Source: Parapedobacter tibetensis (GTDB lineage: Bacteria; Bacteroidota; Bacteroidia; Sphingobacteriales; Sphingobacteriaceae). From it: DNA of 64,000 nt. Below, one piece after another: positions 1-11,800 of the stretch (position 1 is the stretch's first letter; every line of letters begins with the position of its first letter). The notes beneath the pieces are model-generated. The model did not search any database. It saw nothing but the letters and a program-made list of their open reading frames with translations, and was not told the DNA's origin. The DNA is taken from positions 379,297 to 443,296 of the forward strand of contig NZ_JAMKQJ010000005.1 in NCBI RefSeq assembly GCF_024643205.1. The letters run 5' to 3'. The translations under genes and the position numbers were made by a program.

Positions 1-235
1 TACAGAAGGAGGGCTACTCCACATATTCCCGTAAAAGTCTTCTTTGAGCAATGGAAAAATTCTATTGTTAAGTGTTTTAAAAGAGTAGACTTCCTTAAAA
101 GAACGTAAACATCGATATTTTATTTCAACAATCCATACAAAGAAAGGAAATTTATGATAAAAAATGTCTTTATCCTTAACTGGGTTTCGATTAAGTTTAG
201 GTTAAGTTATGGGGGATCAGCGACAGTAAATAGCT
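1..235. other. Intergenic flank, no gene recognised
   Basis: AT-rich sequence downstream of the NRPS operon, which ends at 236 on the minus strand. A plus-strand reading frame of 33 codons (154-255) overlaps the end of the NRPS gene and resembles nothing I know. A short inverted repeat (CTTAAC 175-180, GTTAAG 201-206) could be part of a transcript end, but it is weak. Whether the biosynthetic cluster continues to the left cannot be seen. Confidence 0.5.
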
Positions 236-3200
236 TTATGCTATATCATGGGTAGTATGGTCTCGCTGAATCTTTTCATCTAAACACCGTTGGAGCGCAA
301 TTGCCAATGCTTGGTCATGAGGTGGGAGTATGAACGTCTTGTGGTCGCCCGGCACATCGTGTACCTTAACACCCTTTTTCGCGAAGTTATTCCATCCAAG
401 GTATTCGGGATCGTCCAAGAAGTATAACCGTTTGGTCACCCTAAACAAGTCAATTTGAATATCCAATGGCTCAATCCAGTAATTGTCATAAGCATTGAGG
501 TAGCTCACCAAAATCTCTTTGTTGTAGGTGAAAGACTCCAGTTCGTTGTATGTCTTTTCGGTCACCATATCTTTAATTTTTTCCAACAGGATCAGCCGCT
601 GATAGGCTAGTGTCTCGGCTGGGTAGGCCATAAACGTCTTGACAAAGAATGGAATTTTCCTAAACTGCCTGACGAGTTTCTGCGTAAACCACTTCAACCG
701 GTTTTCATGGTGGATGTCATTGCTGGCCACGGTGTCGAAAATACCGACCATCTCCACCTGTTTCCCCATGGCAAGTAGCTGGCGTGCCATTTCGTAGACG
801 ATTTTGCCCCCGAGGGAATAGCCCGCTAGGCAGTACGGTCCATCTGGGTTGCCGACCAAAATCTCTTGGATGTATTTGTCGGCTATCTGTTGCATATTGT
901 CAAACAGCGTGGCCTCGCCGTTTAGGCCCAAAGCCTGCATGGCATATACCGGTTGGTCCTCGTCGAGGTACTTTGCCATCGACTGGAAAACCAGCACATT
1001 GAGGCCCCCACCGTGTACCAAGTAAATAGGGGGCTTAGTGCCTTCAGTCCGTATGGGCACTAGGGAATCCCACTTGACCTGCTCATCATCGCCGCTTATG
1101 AGTTTGGAGAGCTTGGCAATGGTGGGGTTTTCGAATAGGCTGGAAAGTGGCAGCCGGATACCGCGTTGTTTTTCGATGGCAAGCATCACTTTCACAGCTA
1201 TTAACGAATAACCACCAAGCTCGAAGAAATCGCTATGTACACCCACCACCTCAAGCCCCAAAGCTTCTTCCCATATGTCGGCAAGGAACAGTTCGGTGGC
1301 ATTACGAGGGGCAACAAAATCAGCAATTTGTTGGCTTTGGTCCACGGAAAGCAGCGATGGGGAAGGAAGCGCTTTCCGGTCAATTTTTCCACTAGGGGTC
1401 GTGGGGAAATGGTTGATAGCAACGATGGTATGGGGAACCATATAGTCGGGCAATGTCCGCGCAAGCGCGAGTTTCCATGTTTTAAGTTGCGTCTCCGCTA
1501 TGGCCTCCGGCAAGATGGCGGGCGATGATCCGGGAGAAACGGATGTTGGATGGTTTTTCAATAAGACATAGGCTACCAATCGCTTCACGCCTGCGGTATC
1601 TTCGATCAACTGCACTACCGATTCGCCGATGCCTTCCAGTTTGGTCAGCTCCGATTCGATTTCACCCAATTCGACCCGATACCCTCTAATTTTCACTTGC
1701 GAATCGCCTCTTCCAAGGAAGACAAGGTTTCCCCCGCCATCGTATTGGGCAAGGTCCCCGGTACGGTAAATGCGCGTAGCCTTGCCATTGGTGGTGATCT
1801 CCATAAAACGTTCTGCGGTCAAGTGGGGTGCCCCGAGGTATCCATCCGCTAAGGCAACGCCCTCTACGCATAATTCGCCTATTTCCCCGGCACCTACGGG
1901 TTGCTGGTTTGTATCCAATAGGTGGATGCGGGTGTTGTATATGGGTGTTCCAATTGTGGGTATGGCTGGCCAATTGGCAGGATTTCCATCCAATTTCAAT
2001 GCCGTCACCACATGGGTTTCGGTTGGTCCATAGTGGTTGCTCAGTGAGGCGTTTGGCAGGTGCGAAAAAAACCTAGCCACCTTGTCGGTAATTTTTAGTT
2101 GCTCACCAGCGGTAATCACTTCCCGCAGGCCGACTGGGAAGATATCGCTCGTACAGCCGTATTCTGCCAGTGCATGCAGCGCCACGAAGGGTAGGAATAT
2201 CCGGTTGACGCTTTCCTTGTCGATATGCCTGAGCAGTTCCGGTATGTCGTAACGCATTTCCTCGGGGATGAGGCATAACGTGCCTCCTGTGGTGAGGGTC
2301 GAAAAGATTTCCTGAAAAGAGACATCGAACGTAATGGGTGCAAATTGTAGGGTCTTTGTATGCATATCTGCATTGGAATGTTCCCGATGCCATAGTAGTA
2401 GGTTGGTCAATGCGCGTTGGCCCATGGCTACACCTTTGGGTTTGCCCGTAGAGCCTGATGTGTGCAGCACGTAAGCCATCGCATCATCGGGGATTGCAAT
2501 GTCCGAAAGTTGATCCAAAGCGGTTTGTGCTGCTCGGGCAAAGTCTTCCAACGACACGATCGGTTGGTCACAATCATGTTGATGGATCAATGCTTGGTGT
2601 ACGACGATGCATTTCAAATCGGCTTGGGCCGTGATGGCCGCAATACGCTGCTTAGGGAATGTGATATCTAGGGGTACATAGGTAGCACCTATCCGGAGGA
2701 TGGCGGTCACCATGGCCACCAGGTCAAACCCTCGGTACAGCGAGATGCCAACACGATCACCCGTATTTACCCCCATTGCCAACAGTTGGTTGGCATATCG
2801 GCCAGACATGGACAATAGCTCTCCATAGGTCATCGATTCGCCCTCATGTTCCAATGCGACGCGTTCACTGTATTGTTGCAGCGCAGTATTTATCCAGGTC
2901 GTTAACGAGGTCTCGAGTGCGCGTTCTCGGTAAAGCTGGTCTGCCCACCATGCCGATGTATGTTGTGTTTCCTTGGTTTTTGGTGGTAGGGGAAACGTGG
3001 CAGGGAAATACTTAAGCAACGCCCTGCGGTCTATTACGTCTGATTTGTTTTTAGGTAATTTATCGAGTTCGATCCATTTTTCGGGGATGGACAGTGTGGC
3101 ATCATCTTCGCGCAAGGCCGATTTCCAGCCGTTAACGATTTCTTGTGGCAGAAACGGCGTGCTTCCATGTGGAAGATTGGTGAATGTATCCAATGCCACT

Positions 3201-5875
3201 CCTGCTAGTACGATGCCAGTAGGGGGGGCTGGAACGGCTTTTCCGAGGGACTGCGGAATGAATACGGCTTCTATAAGTCCGTCCGTACCGTCCGTCGACC
3301 AGCGTACATGGGTGTTGAACCCGTGTTTTTCGCCAACACGCCAAAGTGTATTGGGGAGAATTCCTTCACCTTCGGCAGTTGCTTGAAATTGGCCGATGGT
3401 ATCGTCATCTGCCGCTGCCACCATGAAATGGTGCAATGCCACATCCCGGCGCAAACGCGGGTTGGGGATATGGGTAAGGCAGATGATCTCATTGTGGTTA
3501 TGTGTCAATAAATGGTCTAGCGCTTCAGCAGACTGCCAAGAGTTGGTAAGAGTAGGGGAAACCACGCTTATTTCATCCGTGGTATGCAACCACACGTCAT
3601 AGTGGTATTTGGTGGTTTCGTTATCCAGCATTCCCTTGCGCAACTGCACGTCCACCGCCGTTATTTCAGGTATAAATGTGGGCAATAGGTAAAAATATCC
3701 AGGGTCTATGGTCAACTCATGTTCAAGCTTCACCCGGTTTTGGACGATTTTCTTGAATTGGCCTACCATGGTCTTCGGATTGGAGCGCTGCAACTGGTCA
3801 CCTGCGTGGAACAGGGGTAGCGAGTTTTTACCCTGCACATCCCCAATAAATACGCAGCCCTTTTCCATATGACTTACCGCCTGAATAATCAGGTTGTATA
3901 GATACTGGTAATTGGGGAAATATTGACTTACACTATGTACAAGTATAAGATCAGTAGGTTGTTCCGGAAGATGGCTGAAGTCATCCGCATCGCGCACGAA
4001 AGCGGTGATATGGTTTAACGGCCTATCCGCGTCGCTGGAAAGCTTGTTTTTCAGGTCGGTGATGGCCGTTTCCGCATAGTCGGTTGCGATATACGATGTC
4101 ACGTGTGGAGCAAGCTCAAAAATGAGCTGCCCGGCCCCACATCCTACTTCCAATATATGCCGAGGTGCCACCGCAAGAATCCGCTCAATGGATTGCTGCA
4201 TCCATTCTTCGGCTTGTTGCTTTACTGTTTCATCTTGCGACCCTAATTGTTCGGCCACGACCAAGTCAAGGTTCTGTCCCTTGTTCTCGGCCGTTCCACC
4301 GGCGTTGGCGGCCATGTCATACAGCAAGTTCCATTTTTCTTTCCATGAAGACTGCCCGGCCTCCAACGTATCATGCCTCATCGTAAAGTATGTCACCATC
4401 TGTCCACTATCCCGGGCAACAACCGCTTCGTTAATGCCTGGAAGTTTGGTAAGTGCCAGTTCGACGGTGGTGTCCGCTATACCGCTTTCAGATTGGTTTA
4501 CGGAATTGGTAGATCCGATGGTTGAAATGCTCGCTTCGGGATGATCGGCAAGTTCTGCCAGGAAGTTAATGAAACGCCGTATCCAGCGTTGAATGGTTTG
4601 TTCTTTAAACAGGTTGGTATTATATGACCATTCCAATACCATGGATCCCGCAGACCCGGTCACATTCAAATACAATTCAAAATTCTCGAACGACCGTGGA
4701 TTGGAGGCCAATTCGTGTTTCAGTTCCGCAAAAGCAACGCGGCTATCCATTCCCATATCCACATTGAAGACGACCGAGACCAACGGTATATAGCCGGGTT
4801 TCCGTGGGGGATTGAGCTTTTTCAACAAGCTACCGAAAGTAATCCGTTGATAATCGAGGTCGCTAAGCAATTCGGACTTTCGCTGTTTTATGTAGTGTAA
4901 TACGCTCTTCGCTTGATCAATCCTGGCGCGAATGGGTAGGAAATTGACGCAATGGCCAACCAGTTCAAAGCGTCCGGTTGCGGCCTGCCCAGAGGCAGGC
5001 AAACCCACTACCAGATCATCCTGATGGGTGATGTCGCGAAGAAACAGTTCGAACGAAGAAAGTAGTGTGGTCACCAAGTTGGCACCAGCAGCTAAACCCA
5101 GTTTTTTGATCTTGTCGACTAGTTGGTTGTCCAAAGGCCGGTCTATCCGGTTGCCATTGTAAGTCCGCATAACTGGCCTTGGCAGGTCAATAGGCAATTC
5201 GACCACCGGTACGACATCCTCAAATTTCCGAAGCCAATACGCTTCTGTTTCCTGGTATTCAGGAGTACGGAGGTAGTTTTTTGCATCCAACGCATATAAG
5301 CGCATGGACTCCGGTGCATCCAATTGAGGTGCGTTAGCGCCCACAAGCGACGAATAGATTTTGCCAAGGTCTTCAAGGAGGATGCCGAAGGACCACCCGT
5401 CGCAGATAATGTGGTGTGCTGTGATGCGGAGTACGTGCTTGATTTCATGGAGTTTTATCACATGGAACCGGATAAGTGGCCCTTTTTCCAGATCGAATGG
5501 AAGGGAAGAGTCCTCCTCCGCCAGTTGCGTCAGTTCTTGTTGGCGATCGGGAGAATCGGCGAGATCCACGTGTGTAATTGACGGATGCTTTTCGTTATAG
5601 ACGAACATTTCCTCCCCATCGTGGCTGAAGGTAGCCCGCAAGGCTTCATGCCGCCCGATGACAATAAGGATTGATGCCACCAGGCTAGGAATATCCAATA
5701 CGCCGTCGAAGCGGATAGTTATCGATTCGTTATATGCACAGTTTGCGTCATCCGCACCCAAGGCGCATGCCAACCAGATTTCCTGCTGCGATTCGCTTAT
5801 AGGGATGACTTTCTCCAATTCTCCGTCCGCAAACGGATTGAAATCAACGGGTATGAGCTTGTAATCCAGTTCCAT
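236..5875 (-). CDS. NRPS termination module: C-[MT in truncated A]-A(Pro)-PCP-TE
   Basis: This 1879-residue megasynthase should take the chain from the upstream PKS/aminotransferase module, couple it to an amino acid and release it. Domains in order: condensation (1-450, HHIICDGWS at 154-162); a remnant of an adenylation C-terminal subdomain (466-960) interrupted by a SAM methyltransferase (ILEVGCGAG at 574-582); a complete adenylation domain (990-1505, core HTSGSTGKPKG, Asp1184); a peptidyl carrier (FFELGGYSL, Ser1557); and a thioesterase (GYSLGG, Ser1687; Asp1714; His1845). Lining up the pocket residues by eye with gramicidin synthetase gives DVQFIAHVVK, which matches the classic proline code. 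The A remnant lacks the whole ATP-binding half, and its A10 motif has Val where the catalytic Lys should be. The start is 3 bases after the upstream stop, so the two genes are surely co-transcribed and probably translationally coupled. Domain assignment is firm; substrate is inferred. Confidence 0.93.
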   Translation of the reverse strand: MELDYKLIPVDFNPFADGELEKVIPISESQQEIWLACALGADDANCAYNESITIRFDGVLDIPSLVASILIVIGRHEALRATFSHDGEEMFVYNEKHPSITHVDLADSPDRQQELTQLAEEDSSLPFDLEKGPLIRFHVIKLHEIKHVLRITAHHIICDGWSFGILLEDLGKIYSSLVGANAPQLDAPESMRLYALDAKNYLRTPEYQETEAYWLRKFEDVVPVVELPIDLPRPVMRTYNGNRIDRPLDNQLVDKIKKLGLAAGANLVTTLLSSFELFLRDITHQDDLVVGLPASGQAATGRFELVGHCVNFLPIRARIDQAKSVLHYIKQRKSELLSDLDYQRITFGSLLKKLNPPRKPGYIPLVSVVFNVDMGMDSRVAFAELKHELASNPRSFENFELYLNVTGSAGSMVLEWSYNTNLFKEQTIQRWIRRFINFLAELADHPEASISTIGSTNSVNQSESGIADTTVELALTKLPGINEAVVARDSGQMVTYFTMRHDTLEAGQSSWKEKWNLLYDMAANAGGTAENKGQNLDLVVAEQLGSQDETVKQQAEEWMQQSIERILAVAPRHILEVGCGAGQLIFELAPHVTSYIATDYAETAITDLKNKLSSDADRPLNHITAFVRDADDFSHLPEQPTDLILVHSVSQYFPNYQYLYNLIIQAVSHMEKGCVFIGDVQGKNSLPLFHAGDQLQRSNPKTMVGQFKKIVQNRVKLEHELTIDPGYFYLLPTFIPEITAVDVQLRKGMLDNETTKYHYDVWLHTTDEISVVSPTLTNSWQSAEALDHLLTHNHNEIICLTHIPNPRLRRDVALHHFMVAAADDDTIGQFQATAEGEGILPNTLWRVGEKHGFNTHVRWSTDGTDGLIEAVFIPQSLGKAVPAPPTGIVLAGVALDTFTNLPHGSTPFLPQEIVNGWKSALREDDATLSIPEKWIELDKLPKNKSDVIDRRALLKYFPATFPLPPKTKETQHTSAWWADQLYRERALETSLTTWINTALQQYSERVALEHEGESMTYGELLSMSGRYANQLLAMGVNTGDRVGISLYRGFDLVAMVTAILRIGATYVPLDITFPKQRIAAITAQADLKCIVVHQALIHQHDCDQPIVSLEDFARAAQTALDQLSDIAIPDDAMAYVLHTSGSTGKPKGVAMGQRALTNLLLWHREHSNADMHTKTLQFAPITFDVSFQEIFSTLTTGGTLCLIPEEMRYDIPELLRHIDKESVNRIFLPFVALHALAEYGCTSDIFPVGLREVITAGEQLKITDKVARFFSHLPNASLSNHYGPTETHVVTALKLDGNPANWPAIPTIGTPIYNTRIHLLDTNQQPVGAGEIGELCVEGVALADGYLGAPHLTAERFMEITTNGKATRIYRTGDLAQYDGGGNLVFLGRGDSQVKIRGYRVELGEIESELTKLEGIGESVVQLIEDTAGVKRLVAYVLLKNHPTSVSPGSSPAILPEAIAETQLKTWKLALARTLPDYMVPHTIVAINHFPTTPSGKIDRKALPSPSLLSVDQSQQIADFVAPRNATELFLADIWEEALGLEVVGVHSDFFELGGYSLIAVKVMLAIEKQRGIRLPLSSLFENPTIAKLSKLISGDDEQVKWDSLVPIRTEGTKPPIYLVHGGGLNVLVFQSMAKYLDEDQPVYAMQALGLNGEATLFDNMQQIADKYIQEILVGNPDGPYCLAGYSLGGKIVYEMARQLLAMGKQVEMVGIFDTVASNDIHHENRLKWFTQKLVRQFRKIPFFVKTFMAYPAETLAYQRLILLEKIKDMVTEKTYNELESFTYNKEILVSYLNAYDNYWIEPLDIQIDLFRVTKRLYFLDDPEYLGWNNFAKKGVKVHDVPGDHKTFILPPHDQALAIALQRCLDEKIQRDHTTHDIA

Positions 5876-5878
5876 GAG

Positions 5879-8800
5879 TTAATTAAGCTGTTCGACTTGT
5901 AGGTATTTGCCCGGATGTTGTTCATCCTCGATGAACCATGCGGGGTTCCCCGCCATATCCTTACCAAGCCTTGCGTTGGCTATGGGCGGTAGGTTATCCA
6001 AATCGAGCTCGCCCATGGTAGGGATAAATCCCACCTTCACCAATTCATGAACACTACCCTCGAAGGCATGGACGATCTGCTTGATATCTTCATCGGTATG
6101 TGCCGTGGTCAGGAAGCAAGGGAAACCATCAAGGATATGGATACCGCGGATACGCATTGCCGTAAACAGCAATTCACCATAGGCGTATTCCCCATGGTAT
6201 TTTACTTTCCACAATGACCCAAATTGGGCGATGTATAACGGTATCTGGTACTTTTGGCAAACGCTATTCAGCTCATCGACGAGCGCTTTTGTTTGGTTAG
6301 TGAGGTTTTCTTGCAGTTGCGGGCCCTGAGCCTTGAGATATTCCAATGAGGCTTTGGTGGCAGCCAGTGCCAAGGGATGGCGCACAAAGGTGCCCGCGAA
6401 ATAGGTAACACCTACTTCTGGCACGGAATCGTTGCCGTATTCCCAGTATCCGCCATCCAGCGCATCCATGAATGCCCGTTTCCCAGCGATTACGCCGACC
6501 GACATTCCTGAGCCCACCACTTTTCCGTAGGTAGCCAAATCGGCCTCGATTCCCCAAAGGTGCTGCATGCCATGTAGGTGCATGCGGAATCCTGTGATGA
6601 CTTCATCGAAGATAAGCGCTGTGCCTGATTCCGTAGTGATTTTACGCAATTCCTTTACAAATTCGACCGGTTGAAATTCCGGTCTGCGACTTTGGACGGG
6701 TTCCACCAATACAGCCGCCAGCTCATGCGCGCGCTCACGGATAATTTGGAGCGATTCCGGTGTGCCGTAATCGAGGATGAGCATGTTTTGCACGGCTTCG
6801 GGCATGATCCCGGACGCAGCAGGGAAAGTTTTCAGTTTCTTCGTGCCCCGCACGATCACTTCATCCACAATACCATGGTACGAATTTGAAAAAGCGACAA
6901 TCGTAGACCTTCCGGTTATGGTGCGGGCTATTCGCATAGCACCCAATACCGCTTCTGACCCGGTGTTGCATAAGGCTGCGCGGTCCATATGCGTCAATTC
7001 ACATATCAATTCACAGACTTCGCCGGCCTTCTCGTGTTGCGGCCCGATTTCATAGCCTTCGTCGATCTGTTGGTGCAGGGCGTTAGCGATAAAGTCGGGC
7101 TGGTAGCCGAGCATGTTAGAGCCGAAACCATTCAATGCATCGATGTACTCATTCCCATCAATGTCCCACAACCTGCATCCTTTTGAACGGTTTACCACGA
7201 TGGAATACACCATCTCCTTAGTGGCGGGCTTGAAGCCCGATACTACCCTCGGGTCGGCCATGCGCGTGCGATGCGCCTGTGCATAGGCTTTACTTTTTGC
7301 GGTTTTGGCTACATACCGAGCGATGAGATCGGCCAGGTACCGCTCTTGTTCTTCGTTTAGTGCGGAGGATTGCCTTTCAATGCGTGCTGTCGCCCCGAAA
7401 GGCTTCTTGAGCGCTGCCATTTCTTCTGCGGCCAACGTGGTATCGGTAGGTGTGGTGCGGGTTTCGCTCACTACAGATTGGATAACTGGTACCGGTTTCC
7501 CGTTTTGATGTGCAGCCATCGGCTGTTGGAAGCTCATCGATGCCGACCCTTGCAGTAAAGCAATCTGTTGAGATATTAAACTGATTTGTTGTGATATAAG
7601 GCTTATGGGATCCAGTTGTTGTGTAGCTGTATCGGCCACCTTTTGCGGAATACGGTTCATAGCGTTTGAGTACGAAGGCATTACGGGAGCCGTATTGAAT
7701 TCCTGAGGCAATGGCGTCGACGGGCTCACCGGTGGTTGGTAAGACTCGGTAGGTAGGTGCTTATCTAAGTACTCGCCAAGCAAGTTAAGGTTGTGGTATT
7801 CTTCGTTTAGCTTACGGAATGTGATAGGCAGGCCAAATTCTTTCTTTAAGCTTTGGGCAATTTGGGTCAACAGGAGTGAATCAAAACCGATTTCGATAAA
7901 GGTGGCGTGCAGCGGTGCATCTGCGATATCTATGCCAGAAGCTTCCTCCAATAGGGTCTTTACGTTGTTGATTAATAAATCTTTCCTCATGATTATATTA
8001 CCTCTTAATTTACTATCTTCTTTGATGATTTTGTCGGTATCTTTTTCTGGTCCTATCCAATGATACTTTCTATCATGCGCATAGGTAGGCGCCGTATGGA
8101 TGGTCTTAGGTTGCGCTGGGAGATGAATTTCATCCCAATGCGGTACGATGCCATGTGTCCATAATTGTCCGAGCGATTGGTACATGGCGTAGTATTCGCC
8201 GCTTTCGTGAGCATATAGGCCTCCTATGGATTTTTGGGCCAATGCGGCTCCATGCTGTTTAGCCAATGTGGAGGTCACCTGGCCGGGCCCGGCTTCAAGA
8301 TAGATGGGGTGTAATTCCTGTTCGAGGAAGAGGAGCGCTTCAGAAAACCGCACGGTAGCCACTATGTGATGCGCCCAATACGCGGGATCGGTAGCCTGCT
8401 CATCTTTCAGCCAGCTTCCGCTCACCGTGGATACGATGGGCATTTTGGGAATATGTAGGGATATGCGGGCTACCTCCGACTTGAAATCTTCCAAAATAGG
8501 CTGCATCATGCTGGAGTGGAACGCGTGACTCGTATGCAGCGGTTTGCAGGCAATCCCATGGCTTTCCAATAGCGCTGCGAAATCGGCAATGGGCTGGTCT
8601 GGCCCAGTCACCACACAGAGGTTTGGGGCATTGATGGCCGCGATGGATAGCTCGGCAGGTAATATCGTGGCTACCCGATCGGCGGCGGCGCGTACGGACA
8701 GCATGCTCCCGTGATCAACCGAACTGGTAAGTCTGCCCCTCGTGGTAATCAGCCTCAATGCATCTTTCAATGAAAACACTCCGGCAAGGTGGGCAGCAAC

Positions 8801-11800
8801 GAATTCTCCGATGCTATGGCCAATGTAGGCCGTAGGCTTGATGCCCCAGCTCATCCATAGTTTTGCGGTAGCATAGGAGGTGATGAATAGCGCTGGCTGT
8901 GTATAGTACGTGTTGCGCAAGATTTCGGCGGCTTGTGCTTGATCGGTTACAGGGTCATCGGTGAAAATAACTGCCCGTATATCTTCACCCATTTCCTGTA
9001 AAAGGATTTCGGCACATTGGTCGATGGCCTCGCGGTACACAGGCTCATGGCGGTACAGTGTGAGCCCCATATTGATGTATTGGGCTCCTTGCCCCGGAAA
9101 CATGAAGACGAGTTGATCGGTGTTTTCCTCCAGGTCGCCATAGATCCATTGGCCTCCAATCAATTTGTTGCTCAATTCTTCATGGCCTTCGGCAACGATC
9201 GCATATCTTTTATTAAGGTCTTCGCGCGTAGTCTGTAATGTATAGGATAATGCGTCCAAGGGTACCGTGGGATTTTTGCTCAGGAAATCCACCAACCTGC
9301 CGGCATACGACCGTGCCGCCTCATCGGTTTTTGCTGACCAGTTAACCAGCACCGGACGTTTGGCAAGCGGCGGTGTAGATTCATCAGTCGGTTCGTAGAC
9401 ATGTGCTTCCAATAGCACATGTGCATTGGTGCCACCTACGCCAAAAGAACTTACACCGGCCCTAAGGCGCTGGTCAATGTTCCAATGGAAAGGCCTTTCG
9501 TTTACGACAAAGGGGCTATTCGAGAAATCGATGTTTGGATTCGAACAATCGAAATTAATGGATGGGGGGATGACTCGGTGGTAAAGTGAAAGGGCTACCT
9601 TGATTAGCCCGGCGACTCCGGCGGCATGGGTGAGGTGACCCATATTGCTTTTGATGGATCCGATCCGGCAAAACTGCTTTTCCGGTGTGTCACCAAAGGC
9701 TAATTTTAGCCCTTCGACCTCTATGGGATCTCCCAACGGGGTGGCCGTACCATGGGCTTCGATATATCCAATGGTCTCGGGCAGGAACCCTGAGTCGTCC
9801 ATAGCCATTTGGATGGCCATAGCCTGGCCTGTCGCCGATGGTGCCGTGAAGCTGCCCTTGCCGCCGCCATCGTTACTCAACCCAACACCGCTAATGATCG
9901 CGTAGATTGTATCGCCGTCAACTTTGGCATTTTCCAGATCTTTCAATAGCACCACTCCCGCACCATCGCTGAACACCGTACCGGTTGCTTGTGCATCGAA
10001 CGGGCGCGTGTGGCCATCGGTGCTGAACATCGCTCCTTCTTCGTAACGTTGCCCGCTATGGATAGGTACTGTAATGGAAACACCCCCGGCAATGGCCATG
10101 TCGCATTGGCCATTTCGGATGGCTTCAACGGCTTGGGAAATAGCTACCAATGAGGTGCTGCAAGCGGTATTGAGGCTTACCGCTGGACCCTTCAAGTCCA
10201 GTTGGTAAGCAGTGCGCGTGGCGATGTAATCTTTTTCGTTGGCAACCATCACCTGAAACGCACCAATCTTTGCTATTTCTTCAGGATGGTGTTGCAGGTT
10301 GTTGATGAAGTAGGTGTTGTTGCCTGTGCCTGCATATACGCCAATCGAATGTTGGGCCCTTGAAGTGAGGTACCCCGAGGCTTCCAGCACATCGCGGCTA
10401 ATCTCAAGAAATATGCGCTGTTGCGGATCCATAAGTCTGGCCATTGTTGGGTTGATGCCAAACAACGCGGCGTCAAACCATTCGGCTTGATCAACTATGC
10501 CCCGTGCCTTGACATAATCAGGGTCATTGAGCAACTCATTGGGGATGCTGCCGTCCAGTTCCGCATCGGAGAAAAATTTAACCGTCTCTTTTCCAGAAAG
10601 CAATATGTCCCATAGCTCTTCCACCGACGCGGCGCCCGGAAATTTTCCTGCCATGCCGATGATGGCAATAGCCTTATTTTTGTTCCCTTTCCTCACATTA
10701 TGCCTTTTCGCCATCGGAGTTACCGATTCCGTGCCGTCTACGATGACAGCGAGTGCAGCCGCTGTGGGGTATTGGTAAATTTTGGTGACCGTTATTTCGA
10801 TGTGGTGTCGCTGTCTAAGTTGCGCGACAGTCTGTTGTGCGAGCAACGAGTTGCCACCCAGCTCAAAAAAATTGTCGTTTACGCCTACCTTATCAATCAG
10901 CAACAACTCACACCAAAGTGCTGTGATTTCCCTTTCCCTTTCGGTAGACGGCTTTTTGAACAACGTGCCGATATCCGGTCGGGCCACCTCTGGCGTGGGA
11001 AACGCATTGCGATCCACTTTGCCACTGGTGGTCTTTGGGAAGGATTCCAGCCACACGAAAGCAGCAGGCACCATATAATTGGGGAGCTTTTGCCCGAGAT
11101 ATTCCCTGATGGGAGATATGTCATGCAGATTGCCGTCTTGGGATATGAGGTAAGCAACGAGCCGCTTGATGCCTGGAGAGTCTTCACGAAGAACAACGAC
11201 ACTTTGTGCGATTTCAGGCAACTCAGCAAGGCAGATTTCGATTTCGCCAAGCTCTACCCGATTTCCCCTGATTTTTACTTGGTGGTCGGCCCGCCCATGG
11301 AATTCGATTTCACCGTTTGGCAGGAATCTGCCTAGGTCACCGGTACGGTACAAACGGTGTTTATGACCTCGGGAATCCTTCCAGGACAGGTATCTTTCGC
11401 GTGTCAACTCCTCGCGATTCAGATAGCCTTTCGACACGTTGACGCCACCGATATAGATTTCACCGACCTCGCCCTTTGCCACCTCATTCATTTGCGTGTC
11501 TAGTAAGAAAATATCCGCATTGTCGATGGGTGCGCCAATGGTGGGGATATCCGGCCAGTTTTCCGCGTTGCCTGTAAGCCTCAAATCCGTGACCCAGATG
11601 CTTGTTTCCGTGGGGCCATACACATTTACCAAGGTGCAGTCCGGCTTTTGCACAAAAAACTCACGGATCGCGGGCGTAATTTTCAATAATTCGCCCCCAG
11701 TGGTGATTTCCTTGAGCGATGGTGGATAGCATTTCAAGTTCCGAGCTGCTTCAGTCAGGTATTGCAACACGACATAAGGCACGAAAATCCGGTTGATGGA

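Noticed and set aside
10700..11335. Plus-strand open frame of 211 codons opposite the NRPS loading module
   Set aside because: It is antisense to adenylation and carrier domain motifs, with no recognisable product.
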